Positions 1 to 5,532 are shown, counted from the first letter of the stretch. The stretch is DNA of 5,697 nt from Spirochaetia bacterium (GCA_031270615.1 JAISXE010000023.1:1-5697); one strand, 5' to 3'. Translations and numbers: made by a program. Notes: generated from the sequence alone by a model not told the origin.

Positions 1-37
1 GCAATCAGGAAATCGCGAAAGGCCGATAAACCGCGAC

Positions 38-57
38 CGCGATTGCAGGCAATCGCG
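38..57. repeat. Short perfect palindrome (9-bp arms, 2-nt centre)
   Basis: CGCGATTGC at 38-46 is the exact reverse complement of GCAATCGCG at 49-57. The core AATCGCG also occurs at 11-17, and CGCGATTT occurs near 108-115. No reading frame in 1-206 looks coding. The arms are perfect, but the function is unknown. It could be part of a dispersed intergenic repeat or the tail of an upstream transcription unit outside the window. Confidence 0.45.
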
Positions 58-120
58 CTGCATTCAGGCAGGTTGCCGCATAACCGGGAGAACCCTGTGG
101 GCTATCACGCGATTTCCTCT

Positions 121-135
121 GCAATTTCCGTAGGC
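121..135 (+). repeat. Copy A of a 15-mer that brackets the tRNA gene
   Basis: GCAATTTCCGTAGGC at 121-135 recurs at 288-302 with one difference (C for T at the eleventh base). Each copy runs directly into a long perfect hairpin, at 130-163 and 303-335 respectively. The repeated layout of a conserved lead followed by a hairpin suggests a dispersed intergenic repeat family rather than chance. No function is assigned. Confidence 0.5.
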
Positions 136-163
136 AATTTTTGCCAGGACAAAAATTGCCTAC
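130..163. repeat. Perfect 14-bp inverted repeat / hairpin upstream of the tRNA promoter
   Basis: GTAGGCAATTTTTG at 130-143 pairs without mismatch with CAAAAATTGCCTAC at 150-163, leaving a six-base loop. The hairpin ends three bases before the -35 box of the tRNA promoter. No U-tract follows on the plus strand, and the base after the stem on the minus strand is not part of a T-run either, so it is not a classical intrinsic terminator. It could be a REP-type repeat, a transcription end for an upstream gene, or a protein-binding palindrome. Confidence 0.6.
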
Positions 164-165
164 CA

Positions 166-195
166 TTGACTTAAACCGCCTTTCGCCCGTATAAT
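166..195 (+). promoter_or_regulatory. Sigma-70-type promoter of tRNA-Arg
   Basis: A -35 box TTGACT (166-171, five of six consensus bases) and a perfect -10 box TATAAT (190-195) are separated by 18 bases. Transcription would start at about 201-203, only a few bases before the mature tRNA 5' end at 207. This would leave a very short leader for RNase P to remove. Position and near-consensus quality fit a strong housekeeping tRNA promoter. Confidence 0.85.
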
Positions 196-206
196 GGGTT
201 CAACCT

Positions 207-280
207 GCCCTGGTAGCTCAGTTGGATAGAGCGAGCGCCTCCTAAGCGCTAGGTCGGCCGTTCGAACCGGCTCCGGGGTA
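207..280 (+). tRNA. tRNA-Arg (anticodon CCT)
   Basis: A full cloverleaf can be drawn. The acceptor stem is GCCCTGG (207-213) with CCGGGGT (273-279), closing in a G-U pair at 1-72 and with an internal U-G. The D-arm is GCTC/GAGC (216-219, 229-232). The anticodon stem is AGCGC/GCGCT (234-238, 246-250) around the loop CTCCTAA, placing anticodon CCT at 241-243, which reads AGG (arginine). The variable loop is AGGTC. The T-arm is GGCCG/CGGCT (256-260, 268-272) around TTCGAAC. A280 is the discriminator base. The bases after it are AAAG, so CCA is not encoded and must be added by a nucleotidyltransferase. A strong promoter lies just upstream. Confidence 0.96.
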
Positions 281-287
281 AAAGCCC

Positions 288-302
288 GCAATTTCCGCAG
301 GC
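288..302 (+). repeat. Copy B of the 15-mer that brackets the tRNA gene
   Basis: GCAATTTCCGCAGGC at 288-302 matches the copy at 121-135 at 14 of 15 positions and lies eight bases downstream of the tRNA. It also runs straight into a perfect hairpin (303-335). CCCGC at 285-289 could alternatively pair with GCGGG at 301-305, which would compete with that hairpin. Confidence 0.5.
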
Positions 303-335
303 GGGGTTTGCCGGGGCTTTGCCCCGGCAAACCCC
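303..335. repeat. Perfect 15-bp GC-rich hairpin downstream of the tRNA
   Basis: GGGGTTTGCCGGGGC at 303-317 pairs perfectly with GCCCCGGCAAACCCC at 321-335 around a TTT loop. This very stable stem is in the right place to end the tRNA transcript, but no T-run follows it, so a classical intrinsic terminator is not supported. Its right foot (326-334) also forms one copy of the direct repeat that borders the element at 335-660, so the element appears to have inserted at the base of this hairpin. Confidence 0.65.
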
Positions 336-660
336 AGCAATTCCGATTTCGGAAAAATTCAAGGTTAGTATGGCCTCAACAGGGGATATTAGCGACGCTT
401 TTTCATTTTGGGCGTATTTTTGTTTCGTGAGGTTGTTCCAAAACCCGGAAAGCCCGCGGGGCGCAAGGGATTGAAGCGGAAATCCCGCAAGCCTGCCGCA
501 GGCAGGCTGAGGAATTGGAGCGGAAAGCCCGGTTTGCGGCGTTTTACGCCGCAAATGCGCCAAAATTCCGAATCGGAGTGAAATTATAAATGAGTTGTTG
601 GAACAGGCTCTCGTAAAAACCGCATTTCTTGTGATTTTCGTTTTGAAATCGGAATTGCTG
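335..660. mobile_element. Candidate MITE-like non-autonomous element, about 326 bp
   Basis: CAGCAATTCCGATTTC at 335-350 is the perfect reverse complement of GAAATCGGAATTGCTG at 645-660, giving 16-bp terminal inverted repeats. The block is bordered by a direct repeat, GGCAAACCC at 326-334 and 661-669, which looks like a 9-bp target-site duplication. Boundaries are ambiguous by a base or two: 334-661 gives 17-bp ends with a 7-bp duplication, and 333-662 gives 18-bp ends with a 5-bp duplication. There is no transposase reading frame, so any movement would need an enzyme supplied in trans. Internally it holds three motif-plus-hairpin units and an 8-bp inverted pair (TGTTCCAA at 434-441, TTGGAACA at 598-605). 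The ends and duplication are seen directly; mobility is inferred. The alternative is a static composite of intergenic repeats. Confidence 0.6.
446..555 (+). repeat. Three motif-plus-hairpin units inside the MITE-like block
   Basis: CGGAAAGCCCG occurs at 446-456 and 521-531, and a one-base variant (CGGAAATCCCG) occurs at 477-487. The second and third copies extend to a 23-base unit (465-487 and 509-531) that agrees at 19 positions. Each copy leads into or overlaps a small hairpin: GCCC/GGGC (452-455, 459-462), AGCCTGCC/GGCAGGCT (490-497, 501-508) and TTTGCGGCGT/ACGCCGCAAA (533-542, 546-555). The last is a 10-bp stem with a TTT loop. Short conserved boxes next to imperfect palindromes are typical of REP/BIME-like dispersed repeats. 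The family identity here is inferred. Confidence 0.55.
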
Positions 661-678
661 GGCAAACCCCCCGCCCCC

Positions 679-706
679 TTCCCATTCCGCAAAAAATGTG
701 TAAAAT
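679..706 (+). promoter_or_regulatory. Candidate promoter of the permease-dehydrogenase operon
   Basis: TTCCCA (679-684, four of six bases of the -35 consensus) and TAAAAT (701-706, five of six of the -10 consensus) are 16 bases apart. Transcription would begin near 713, giving a leader of about 50 bases before the ATG at 765. The site lies only 10-20 bases beyond the right edge of the MITE-like block. The -35 match is weak and no operator was recognised, so an activator-dependent or different promoter is possible. Confidence 0.35.
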
Positions 707-764
707 ATTCAAAATGTACCGTTACGGATAAGGTTTTATAAAAAATCTCCAAGGAGGACCCGGA

Positions 765-2120
765 ATGGTTATTGTCATTATTCCTATTTTGATTCTGTTA
801 GCGATTATCCTTATCAAGAAAATCCCCGTTATCGGAGGTAATATCCAGGTCGCGCTTATTATTACCGGTTTTACCGCGCTGCTTCTGGGCGGGGTCTTTA
901 ATCCCGTTGACTGGATTCTGGCCTGGACGGACGGGCTGGACAGGCTCGCGTGGATCATCGCCCTGGCTGTTTTTGGGAGCATTTACGCGGAGACCCAGGT
1001 GCGCATGGGCACGATGACGACGGTTATCAACGTGCTGCGTTCGATTTTTGGGCATTCGCCCCGGGGCCTTATTGTGTGCGTTGTGCTGGCCCTGACTATC
1101 GCGGGATCGCTTCTGGGGGACGCCATCGCCGCTTCAACGGTTATCGGCGTTCTGGTTATTAACTCCCTGGTCGAAATGAAGATGAAGCCGGAGCAGATTG
1201 CCTGCACGATTGTCATGGGCGCGAGCATAGGCTCCATCATGCCGCCGATAACCCAGTCGATTATGCTTTCTTCAAGCCTTATGGGCCTTCCGAGCGCCGA
1301 TCCTGTCATGAACATCAGCTACATCACCGTGGGCATCGGTATGGTAATCTGTTCCATTTATGTGGCCTTCTCGTTTATCAAGATTAAATCCCTGCCCGAG
1401 GATCTTATCCCCAAGGAAGGGGCGGGAAGCATTCTTGGCCGCGAATGGAAGACCCTGATTCCCCTTTTCGTGCTGCTTGCCCTTGTCGTCCTGCGCACGG
1501 GTTTCAAGATAGATGTCGCGACTTTGAGCTTCGGCGGGGCTTTGAAAACCCTGGGCGGGATCAAAATCCTGAAGGGGGTGGCAAACCTCATCGTCGTCAA
1601 TATCATCATGGCGACTGTCGTGGCGTTCTTTTTTCCCGCTGTTTATAAAAACGCTCCGGCGGTTCTGAAAACGGCTGTCAAGAATGTCATTCCCGGATGC
1701 AGCATCCAGATTGCCGCGGCCCTGATGCTTGGCGCTTTTTACAGGGCGGGCCAGATCGACACGGTAAAGGAATTCGCCGCCTCCCTGAACGCGGATGTTT
1801 TTAAGTTCGGCGGTTCGTTTTCCATGCTGCTTATCGGCATGCTGACAGGCTCGCAGTCCACGGCTCAGAATACGATTTTTTCCTTTTTCGGTCCGGCGCT
1901 GACAAAGATCGGCGTAAGCGATGTGAACGCGGCGGTGGCGGGCGCGCATCTTGCCATGTCAGGGCAGGGGCTTCCCCCCGCGGATTTGACGACTTTTGTC
2001 GTGTGCAGTCTTGTCGGCGGGATTCTCTACAAGAAGGTTGATCCGGTAAAATCGATGATCCTGAACCTGCCCATGTGCCTGTATTTCACGCTCGTCGGTT
2101 TTATTTTTCTGTATATCTAA
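765..2120 (+). CDS. TRAP/DctM-like large permease (ion transporter superfamily)
   Basis: This is a 451-residue, very hydrophobic inner-membrane protein with roughly 11-14 predicted spans, beginning at residues 1-18 and 28-46 and ending at 432-451. Two related re-entrant-type motifs support the ion-transporter/TRAP-M family: GASIGSIMPP at 152-161 and GQGLPPAD at 400-407 followed by LTTFVV. The second resembles the ITPPVGxNLFV region of DctM proteins. A perfect AAGGAGG (751-757) sits seven bases before the ATG, so the start is secure. TRAP large subunits normally work with a small DctQ-type membrane subunit and a periplasmic DctP-type binding protein, and neither is encoded in this window. The next gene starts 12 bases after its stop, so it probably imports the substrate, or exports the product, of the dehydrogenase. 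Substrate unknown. A related Dcu- or citrate-type carrier is the main alternative. Confidence 0.78.
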   Translation: MVIVIIPILILLAIILIKKIPVIGGNIQVALIITGFTALLLGGVFNPVDWILAWTDGLDRLAWIIALAVFGSIYAETQVRMGTMTTVINVLRSIFGHSPRGLIVCVVLALTIAGSLLGDAIAASTVIGVLVINSLVEMKMKPEQIACTIVMGASIGSIMPPITQSIMLSSSLMGLPSADPVMNISYITVGIGMVICSIYVAFSFIKIKSLPEDLIPKEGAGSILGREWKTLIPLFVLLALVVLRTGFKIDVATLSFGGALKTLGGIKILKGVANLIVVNIIMATVVAFFFPAVYKNAPAVLKTAVKNVIPGCSIQIAAALMLGAFYRAGQIDTVKEFAASLNADVFKFGGSFSMLLIGMLTGSQSTAQNTIFSFFGPALTKIGVSDVNAAVAGAHLAMSGQGLPPADLTTFVVCSLVGGILYKKVDPVKSMILNLPMCLYFTLVGFIFLYI

Positions 2121-2132
2121 GGCGGGCCGGTT

Positions 2133-2444
2133 TTGCGTGTCACCCATCATCCGATACTGCCGGACGCGCCGGAGCCGGACTGCACCATCTACTACAACGG
2201 GAAACCCTTGCCCGCGAAAAACGGGGAGCCTGTCGCGGCGGCGCTCCTGGCCTCGGGGGTAAGGGTGTTTCGGGAAACGGCAAAAAAGCACCGGCCCAGG
2301 GGAATCTACTGCGGCATAGGCCGCTGCACGGACTGCGTTATGATTGTTGACGGGGAGCCCAATGTAAGGACCTGCGTTACCCCCGCGCGCGCCGGGATGA
2401 GGGTCCAGACCCAGAAGGGCCTGGGTGAATGGACCGATGGATGA
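2133..2444 (+). CDS. HcnA-like [2Fe-2S] subunit of a heteromeric flavin dehydrogenase
   Basis: A small soluble protein of 103 residues. The cysteines C60, C65, C68 and C81 have spacing C-x4-C-x2-C-x12-C, the plant-type ferredoxin pattern of the Fer2_4 family found in HcnA and in the small subunits of opine, proline and hydroxyproline dehydrogenases. The segment GIYCGIGRCTDC and the later RTCVTP are characteristic. It likely transfers electrons between the two flavoprotein subunits. The start is TTG at 2133, the only in-frame start consistent with the conserved N-terminal region. A modest AAGGCGG (2119-2125) overlaps the permease stop, which suggests coupled translation. Its stop overlaps the next gene. 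The family is clear from the cysteines; the substrate of the complex is not. Confidence 0.85.
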   Translation: MRVTHHPILPDAPEPDCTIYYNGKPLPAKNGEPVAAALLASGVRVFRETAKKHRPRGIYCGIGRCTDCVMIVDGEPNVRTCVTPARAGMRVQTQKGLGEWTDG

Positions 2445-3544
2445 AAACAACCCAGGTCGTCATCGTGGGCGGGGGGCCGGCGGGCCTGTGCGCCGCCATT
2501 GAGGCCGCCAAGGCGGGGGCACAGGCCGTTATCATCGACGAAAACGCCAGGCCCGGCGGGCAGCTTTTCAAGCAGATCCACAAATTTTTCGGCTCTTTCG
2601 AGCACAGGGCCGGAGTCCGGGGCTACGCGATTGGCGCGGAGCTTCTTGAGGAAGCCGGGCGGCTCGGCGTGGAGGTGATTCTGGACGCGCCGGTTTACGG
2701 GCTTTTTAGGCACGAGAGCGGCATGATGGTAAGCTATACGCAGGGCGGCAGGGAAAAGGCCATTCTCGGCGAAAAACTTATCCTTGCCACGGGCGCATCG
2801 GAAAACGCCCTCGCCTTTCCCGGGGGAACCCTGCCCGGGGTCATGGGCGCGGGCTGCGCCCAGACGATGGTTAATATAAACCGCGTCCTGCCCGGGAAAA
2901 AAATCGTCATGGTGGGTTCGGGCAATGTGGGGCTTATCGTGGCCTACCAGCTTTTGCAGGCCGGGGCCGGGGTGTCGGCCTTGATCGAGGCCTCTTCATG
3001 CATCGGCGGGTACGGGGTGCACGCGAGCAAGATACGCAGGTCGGGCACGCCCATCCTTCTCGGCCATACCGTGACGCGGGCCATAGGGACAAGCCAGGTG
3101 GAGGCCGTTGAAATCGCCCGGCTTGACGAAGACTTCCGGCCCCTGGCCGGCACGGAGCGCGTTCTTGAGGCGGACACCATCTGCGTGGCCGTGGGGCTTT
3201 CCCCCCTGACGGAGCTTGCCTGGATGGCAGGCTGCGATTTTACCTGGATTCCCCAGCTTGGCGGGCACGTCCCCATCCACAACGAAAACATGGAAACCAC
3301 CGTCAGCGGGGTTTACGCCGCGGGGGATATTACCGGATCGGAAGAAGCCTCCACCGCGATGGAGGAGGGCCGCCTGGCCGGAATCGCCGTGGCCGAGTCC
3401 CTGGGGCTGGCGGGCGGGAAAACAAAAGAAATGAAACTGGAAGTCTGGGAGCGGATGAACGCCCTGCGCACCGGCCCCTTCGGGCAGAGGCGCCTTGAGG
3501 CGAAGGCCCATCTTTTGGGTTCCGCGCGGAGGGTGCCGCAATGA
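2429..3544 (+). CDS. HcnB-like FAD/NAD-type oxidoreductase subunit lacking its BFD tail
   Basis: A 371-residue pyridine-nucleotide-disulfide-oxidoreductase-type flavoprotein. The N-terminal FAD Rossmann motif GGGPAG is at 14-19 with an acidic residue at E38, followed by RPGGQLFKQ, typical of HcnB/OoxA-type alpha subunits. LILATGA is at 117-123. A second dinucleotide motif, GSGNVG, is at 163-168. The second FAD motif, GVYAAGD, is at 294-300. Family members are usually about 460-490 residues and end in a BFD-type [2Fe-2S] domain. Here the protein stops about 70 residues after the AAGD motif, and the BFD domain is a separate gene at 4067. The start at 2429 is preceded by AGAAGG (2413-2418). ATG 2441, which makes an ATGA overlap with the upstream stop, would give 367 residues and is also plausible. 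Probable role: accepting electrons from the iron-sulfur partners. Final acceptor unknown. Confidence 0.87.
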   Translation: MDRWMKTTQVVIVGGGPAGLCAAIEAAKAGAQAVIIDENARPGGQLFKQIHKFFGSFEHRAGVRGYAIGAELLEEAGRLGVEVILDAPVYGLFRHESGMMVSYTQGGREKAILGEKLILATGASENALAFPGGTLPGVMGAGCAQTMVNINRVLPGKKIVMVGSGNVGLIVAYQLLQAGAGVSALIEASSCIGGYGVHASKIRRSGTPILLGHTVTRAIGTSQVEAVEIARLDEDFRPLAGTERVLEADTICVAVGLSPLTELAWMAGCDFTWIPQLGGHVPIHNENMETTVSGVYAAGDITGSEEASTAMEEGRLAGIAVAESLGLAGGKTKEMKLEVWERMNALRTGPFGQRRLEAKAHLLGSARRVPQ

Positions 3545-4080
3545 GCGCGATTGGAAACGCGGCGGACAGCATAAAATTCACCGGTATCGCTTCCGCGGAG
3601 GAACTGGCGGCCTGTCCCGGGGTGAGCTCCGCCGAGCGTTTTGAGAAAGGCCCGGTGGCGGTCGTCGAGTGCGTGCAGGAAATACCCTGCAACCCCTGCG
3701 AGCACGCCTGCTCTTCAGGGGCCATTGCCGTGGGCCAGCCCATCACCCGGCTTCCCGTCCTTGACGGGGCAAAATGCATCGGCTGCGGCGAGTGCCTCGC
3801 CTTCTGCCCGGGGCTGGCGATTTTCCTTGTCCACAAAAATTACACCGATACCTCAAGCCTTGTCGAGTTTCCCTACGAGTACCTGCCCCTGCCGGAAGAA
3901 GGTGCCATGGTCCCCTGCGGGGGCAGGGACGGCGGCTTTATCGCGGAAGGAAAAGTCGTAAAGGTCAGGCGGACCCGCCACAACGACGGGACCGCCCTGG
4001 TTGTGGTGGAAATACCAAAAGAATACTTTATGGACATACGAACGATTTGCAGGAAGGGAGCCGTGCATGGACGGGGCTGA
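3541..4080 (+). CDS. Ferredoxin-like protein with two probable [4Fe-4S] clusters
   Basis: 179 residues with 11 cysteines. The second cluster motif is canonical: C79-x2-C82-x2-C85-x3-C89-P. The first is C50-x2-C53-x3-C57 with C44 as the likely fourth ligand (C44-x5-C50 instead of the usual two-residue gap). C25, C126 and C170 are extra. Residues 100-179 form a tail without an obvious cluster motif. The protein starts at an ATGA overlap with the flavoprotein stop and has GGAGGG (3528-3533) seven bases upstream, so it is translated with its neighbours. HcnABC-type complexes normally lack such a subunit. It probably extends the electron-transfer chain, or connects the complex to a low-potential carrier, consistent with anaerobic metabolism. 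No gene symbol is recognised. Confidence 0.82.
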   Translation: MSAIGNAADSIKFTGIASAEELAACPGVSSAERFEKGPVAVVECVQEIPCNPCEHACSSGAIAVGQPITRLPVLDGAKCIGCGECLAFCPGLAIFLVHKNYTDTSSLVEFPYEYLPLPEEGAMVPCGGRDGGFIAEGKVVKVRRTRHNDGTALVVVEIPKEYFMDIRTICRKGAVHGRG

Positions 4081-4345
4081 AGAAGACATTGTCATCTGCC
4101 GCTGCGAGGAAGTGACGCGGGAGGAGATCCTCGCGGCCATTGCCGACGGGGCGACGACCGTGAAGGGCGTTAAAATCCGTACCGAAGCGGGCATGGGCCT
4201 GTGCCAGGGAAGGACCTGCCGCAGGCTCATCAGCCAACTGCTGGCCCAGGGCAGGCCCCCTTCGGACATCTACCCGCCTGCCGTCAGGCCGCCGGTACGC
4301 ACGGCGAAAATCAGCGAATACACCAATACGGAGGACGACTCGTGA
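4067..4345 (+). CDS. Free-standing BFD-type [2Fe-2S] protein
   Basis: 92 residues. The pattern C11-x-C13, then 32 residues, then C46-x4-C51, with sequence CRCEEVTREEI and AGMGLCQGRTC, is the bacterioferritin-associated-ferredoxin (BFD) fold. It resembles the domain normally fused to the C-terminus of HcnB/OoxA-type and GlpA-type flavoproteins. A longer in-frame ATG exists at 4001, but it would overlap the ferredoxin gene by 80 bases. The ATG at 4067 is preceded six bases away by AAGGGAG (4054-4060) and overlaps by only 14 bases. The last 25 or so residues after the domain are proline-rich and polar. It most likely docks on the gene product at 2429 and restores the missing cluster of that subunit. 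It ends in a GTGA overlap with the next gene. Confidence 0.85.
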   Translation: MDGAEEDIVICRCEEVTREEILAAIADGATTVKGVKIRTEAGMGLCQGRTCRRLISQLLAQGRPPSDIYPPAVRPPVRTAKISEYTNTEDDS

Positions 4346-5532
4346 GCATGAGCGCGGATGTCGCCATTGTCGGGGGCGGCGTTATCGGGGCCTCCATCGC
4401 CTACCGCCTGGCCAGGGCGGGCAAAAAAGTCATCCTGTGCGAGCGCAACGACTTCGCCTCCGGGGCCACCGGCTCCTGCGACCAGTGCGTCTTCCTCCAG
4501 TCAAAAAACCCCGGCATACACCTGAAACTGGCCCTGGACAGCTCCGAGATCTTTGCGGACCTGTCGAAAGAACTGGATTACGACATTGAATACTTCAAGC
4601 ACGGCGGCATGATCACCATCGAAAACGAAATGGAAATGGAAGTCATGGGCGATTTCGCCGCGAAACAGCGAAAAATCGGCCTGGACGTGGAAATCATAAG
4701 CCAGGCGGAGGCGGCCAAGCGCCAGAAGGGCCTTTCCAAACACCTTCTGGGCTGCACCTACAGCCCCATGGACGGCCATGTGAACCCCTTCCGGCTTACC
4801 CTCGGCTACGTCCGCGCGGCCCGCAGGTACGGGGCGCGGATGCTCATCGACGCCGAGGTGCGTGGTTTCCGGCAGGAAGGCGGCAGGATCAAAGGCATCA
4901 ACACCTCCAAGGGCGATGTCGAGGCCGATCTCACGGTTCTCGCCGCAGGCGCGTGGAGCCCCCTGCTCGCGGAAAAACTGGGCCTGGAAATCCCCATAAA
5001 ACCGAGGAGGGGCCAAATCGTCATCACCGAACCAGTTGCGCCCTATGTGACGGGGAATTTCCTGTCCGGCCAGTACATCGTCGCCAAGTACCACCCTGAA
5101 ATCCTCGCCGGATCGGAGAGCCTCGCCGTGCGCCTCGGCGTCGGCCTGTCCCTTACCCAGACGCGCAGGGGCGGCCTCCTTATCGGCGCGACCCGCGAGT
5201 TTGCCGGTTATGACCTGGGCAATACCCGCGAAGCCATCCGCGAAATCCTGAAAAACGCGGGCCGCCTTGTCCCCGGCCTGGGCAACCTGCACGTCATCCG
5301 CGTCATGGCCGGCCTGCGGCCCTACACCCCCGACGGGCTTCCCCTTGTCGGCTTCGTGAAAGGCATGGAAGGCCTGTTTCTCGCCGCAGGCCACGAAGGG
5401 GACGGCATAGCCCTGTCCGCCATCACCGGCGTTATCGCCCGCGGCCTTATCTGCGAAGGCAAGGCCTACACGGACACAAGCGCGCTTGACCCCAACAGGT
5501 TCGACTTGTTCACCCGCCGCGAGCCACACTGA
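4342..5532 (+). CDS. DAO-family FAD-dependent amino/imino acid dehydrogenase (HcnC-like subunit)
   Basis: 396 residues, the normal size for glycine oxidase, sarcosine oxidase or HcnC-type proteins. The FAD Rossmann motif GGGVIG is at 11-16 with E34 ending the second strand. The C-terminal DAO signature includes RPYTPDGLPLVG (326-337) and AAGHEGDGIALSAITG (348-363), which surround the isoalloxazine ring in this family. This subunit should carry the substrate site and oxidise a C-N bond of an amino acid, imino acid or N-alkyl amino acid. The start is GTG 4342, with GGAGG (4330-4334) seven bases upstream and a 4-base overlap with the upstream stop. ATG 4348 is a poorer-spaced alternative, and the long upstream in-frame extension to 4201 overlaps the BFD gene and is rejected. 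An unusual C46-x2-C49 pair lies just after the ATGS flavin loop. The beta subunits of proline, hydroxyproline or opine dehydrogenases are the closest functional models; the substrate is not determined. Confidence 0.88.
   Translation: MSMSADVAIVGGGVIGASIAYRLARAGKKVILCERNDFASGATGSCDQCVFLQSKNPGIHLKLALDSSEIFADLSKELDYDIEYFKHGGMITIENEMEMEVMGDFAAKQRKIGLDVEIISQAEAAKRQKGLSKHLLGCTYSPMDGHVNPFRLTLGYVRAARRYGARMLIDAEVRGFRQEGGRIKGINTSKGDVEADLTVLAAGAWSPLLAEKLGLEIPIKPRRGQIVITEPVAPYVTGNFLSGQYIVAKYHPEILAGSESLAVRLGVGLSLTQTRRGGLLIGATREFAGYDLGNTREAIREILKNAGRLVPGLGNLHVIRVMAGLRPYTPDGLPLVGFVKGMEGLFLAAGHEGDGIALSAITGVIARGLICEGKAYTDTSALDPNRFDLFTRREPH

Larger units (their letters stand above)
281..764. other. Gene-free, repeat-rich intergenic region between tRNA and operon
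   Basis: No credible gene lies in these 484 bases. The longest open frame is on the minus strand and runs through the tRNA and several hairpins, and its predicted protein has no recognisable domain. The region holds, in order, a second copy of the tRNA-flanking 15-mer, a 15-bp hairpin, a 326-bp MITE-like block containing three motif-plus-hairpin units, a candidate promoter and the leader of the permease gene. Confidence 0.7.

Noticed and set aside
1..206. CRISPR-like array suggested by repeated AATCGCG and GCAATT words
   Set aside because: The repeats are short, irregularly spaced and partly inverted, without uniform spacers or adjacent cas genes.
207..280. Integration (att) site at the tRNA-Arg 3' end
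   Set aside because: No second copy of the tRNA 3' segment was found downstream in the window, and there is no integrase gene. An attachment site is not supported here.
249..752. Minus-strand open frame of 167 codons across the tRNA and the repeat region
   Set aside because: It overlaps the tRNA 3' half and runs through several hairpins and the whole MITE-like block. The translation has low-complexity, repeat-derived character and no recognisable domain.
746..757. Ribosome-binding-site sequestering hairpin TCTCC/GGAGG before the permease
   Set aside because: The complementary arms are separated by only two bases, too short a loop for a stable RNA hairpin. Nothing else in the leader resembles a known riboswitch.
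1272..1949. Minus-strand open frame of 225 codons opposite the permease gene
   Set aside because: The plus-strand permease has a perfect ribosome binding site and consistent membrane segments. The antisense product is charged, repetitive and unrecognisable.
4001..4066. Upstream extension of the BFD gene to ATG 4001
   Set aside because: It would add 22 residues unrelated to the BFD fold and overlap the ferredoxin gene by 80 bases. ATG 4067 has a much better ribosome binding site.
4201..4341. Upstream extension of the DAO gene to ATG 4201
   Set aside because: It would lie almost wholly within the BFD gene, add 47 non-conserved residues before the Rossmann motif, and ignore the well-spaced GGAGG before GTG 4342.
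4501..5529. Long minus-strand open frame of 342 codons opposite the DAO-family gene
   Set aside because: It is the mirror of a GC-rich coding gene with clear FAD motifs. The translation is rich in G, A, D and H as expected of an antisense shadow, and it shows no domain.
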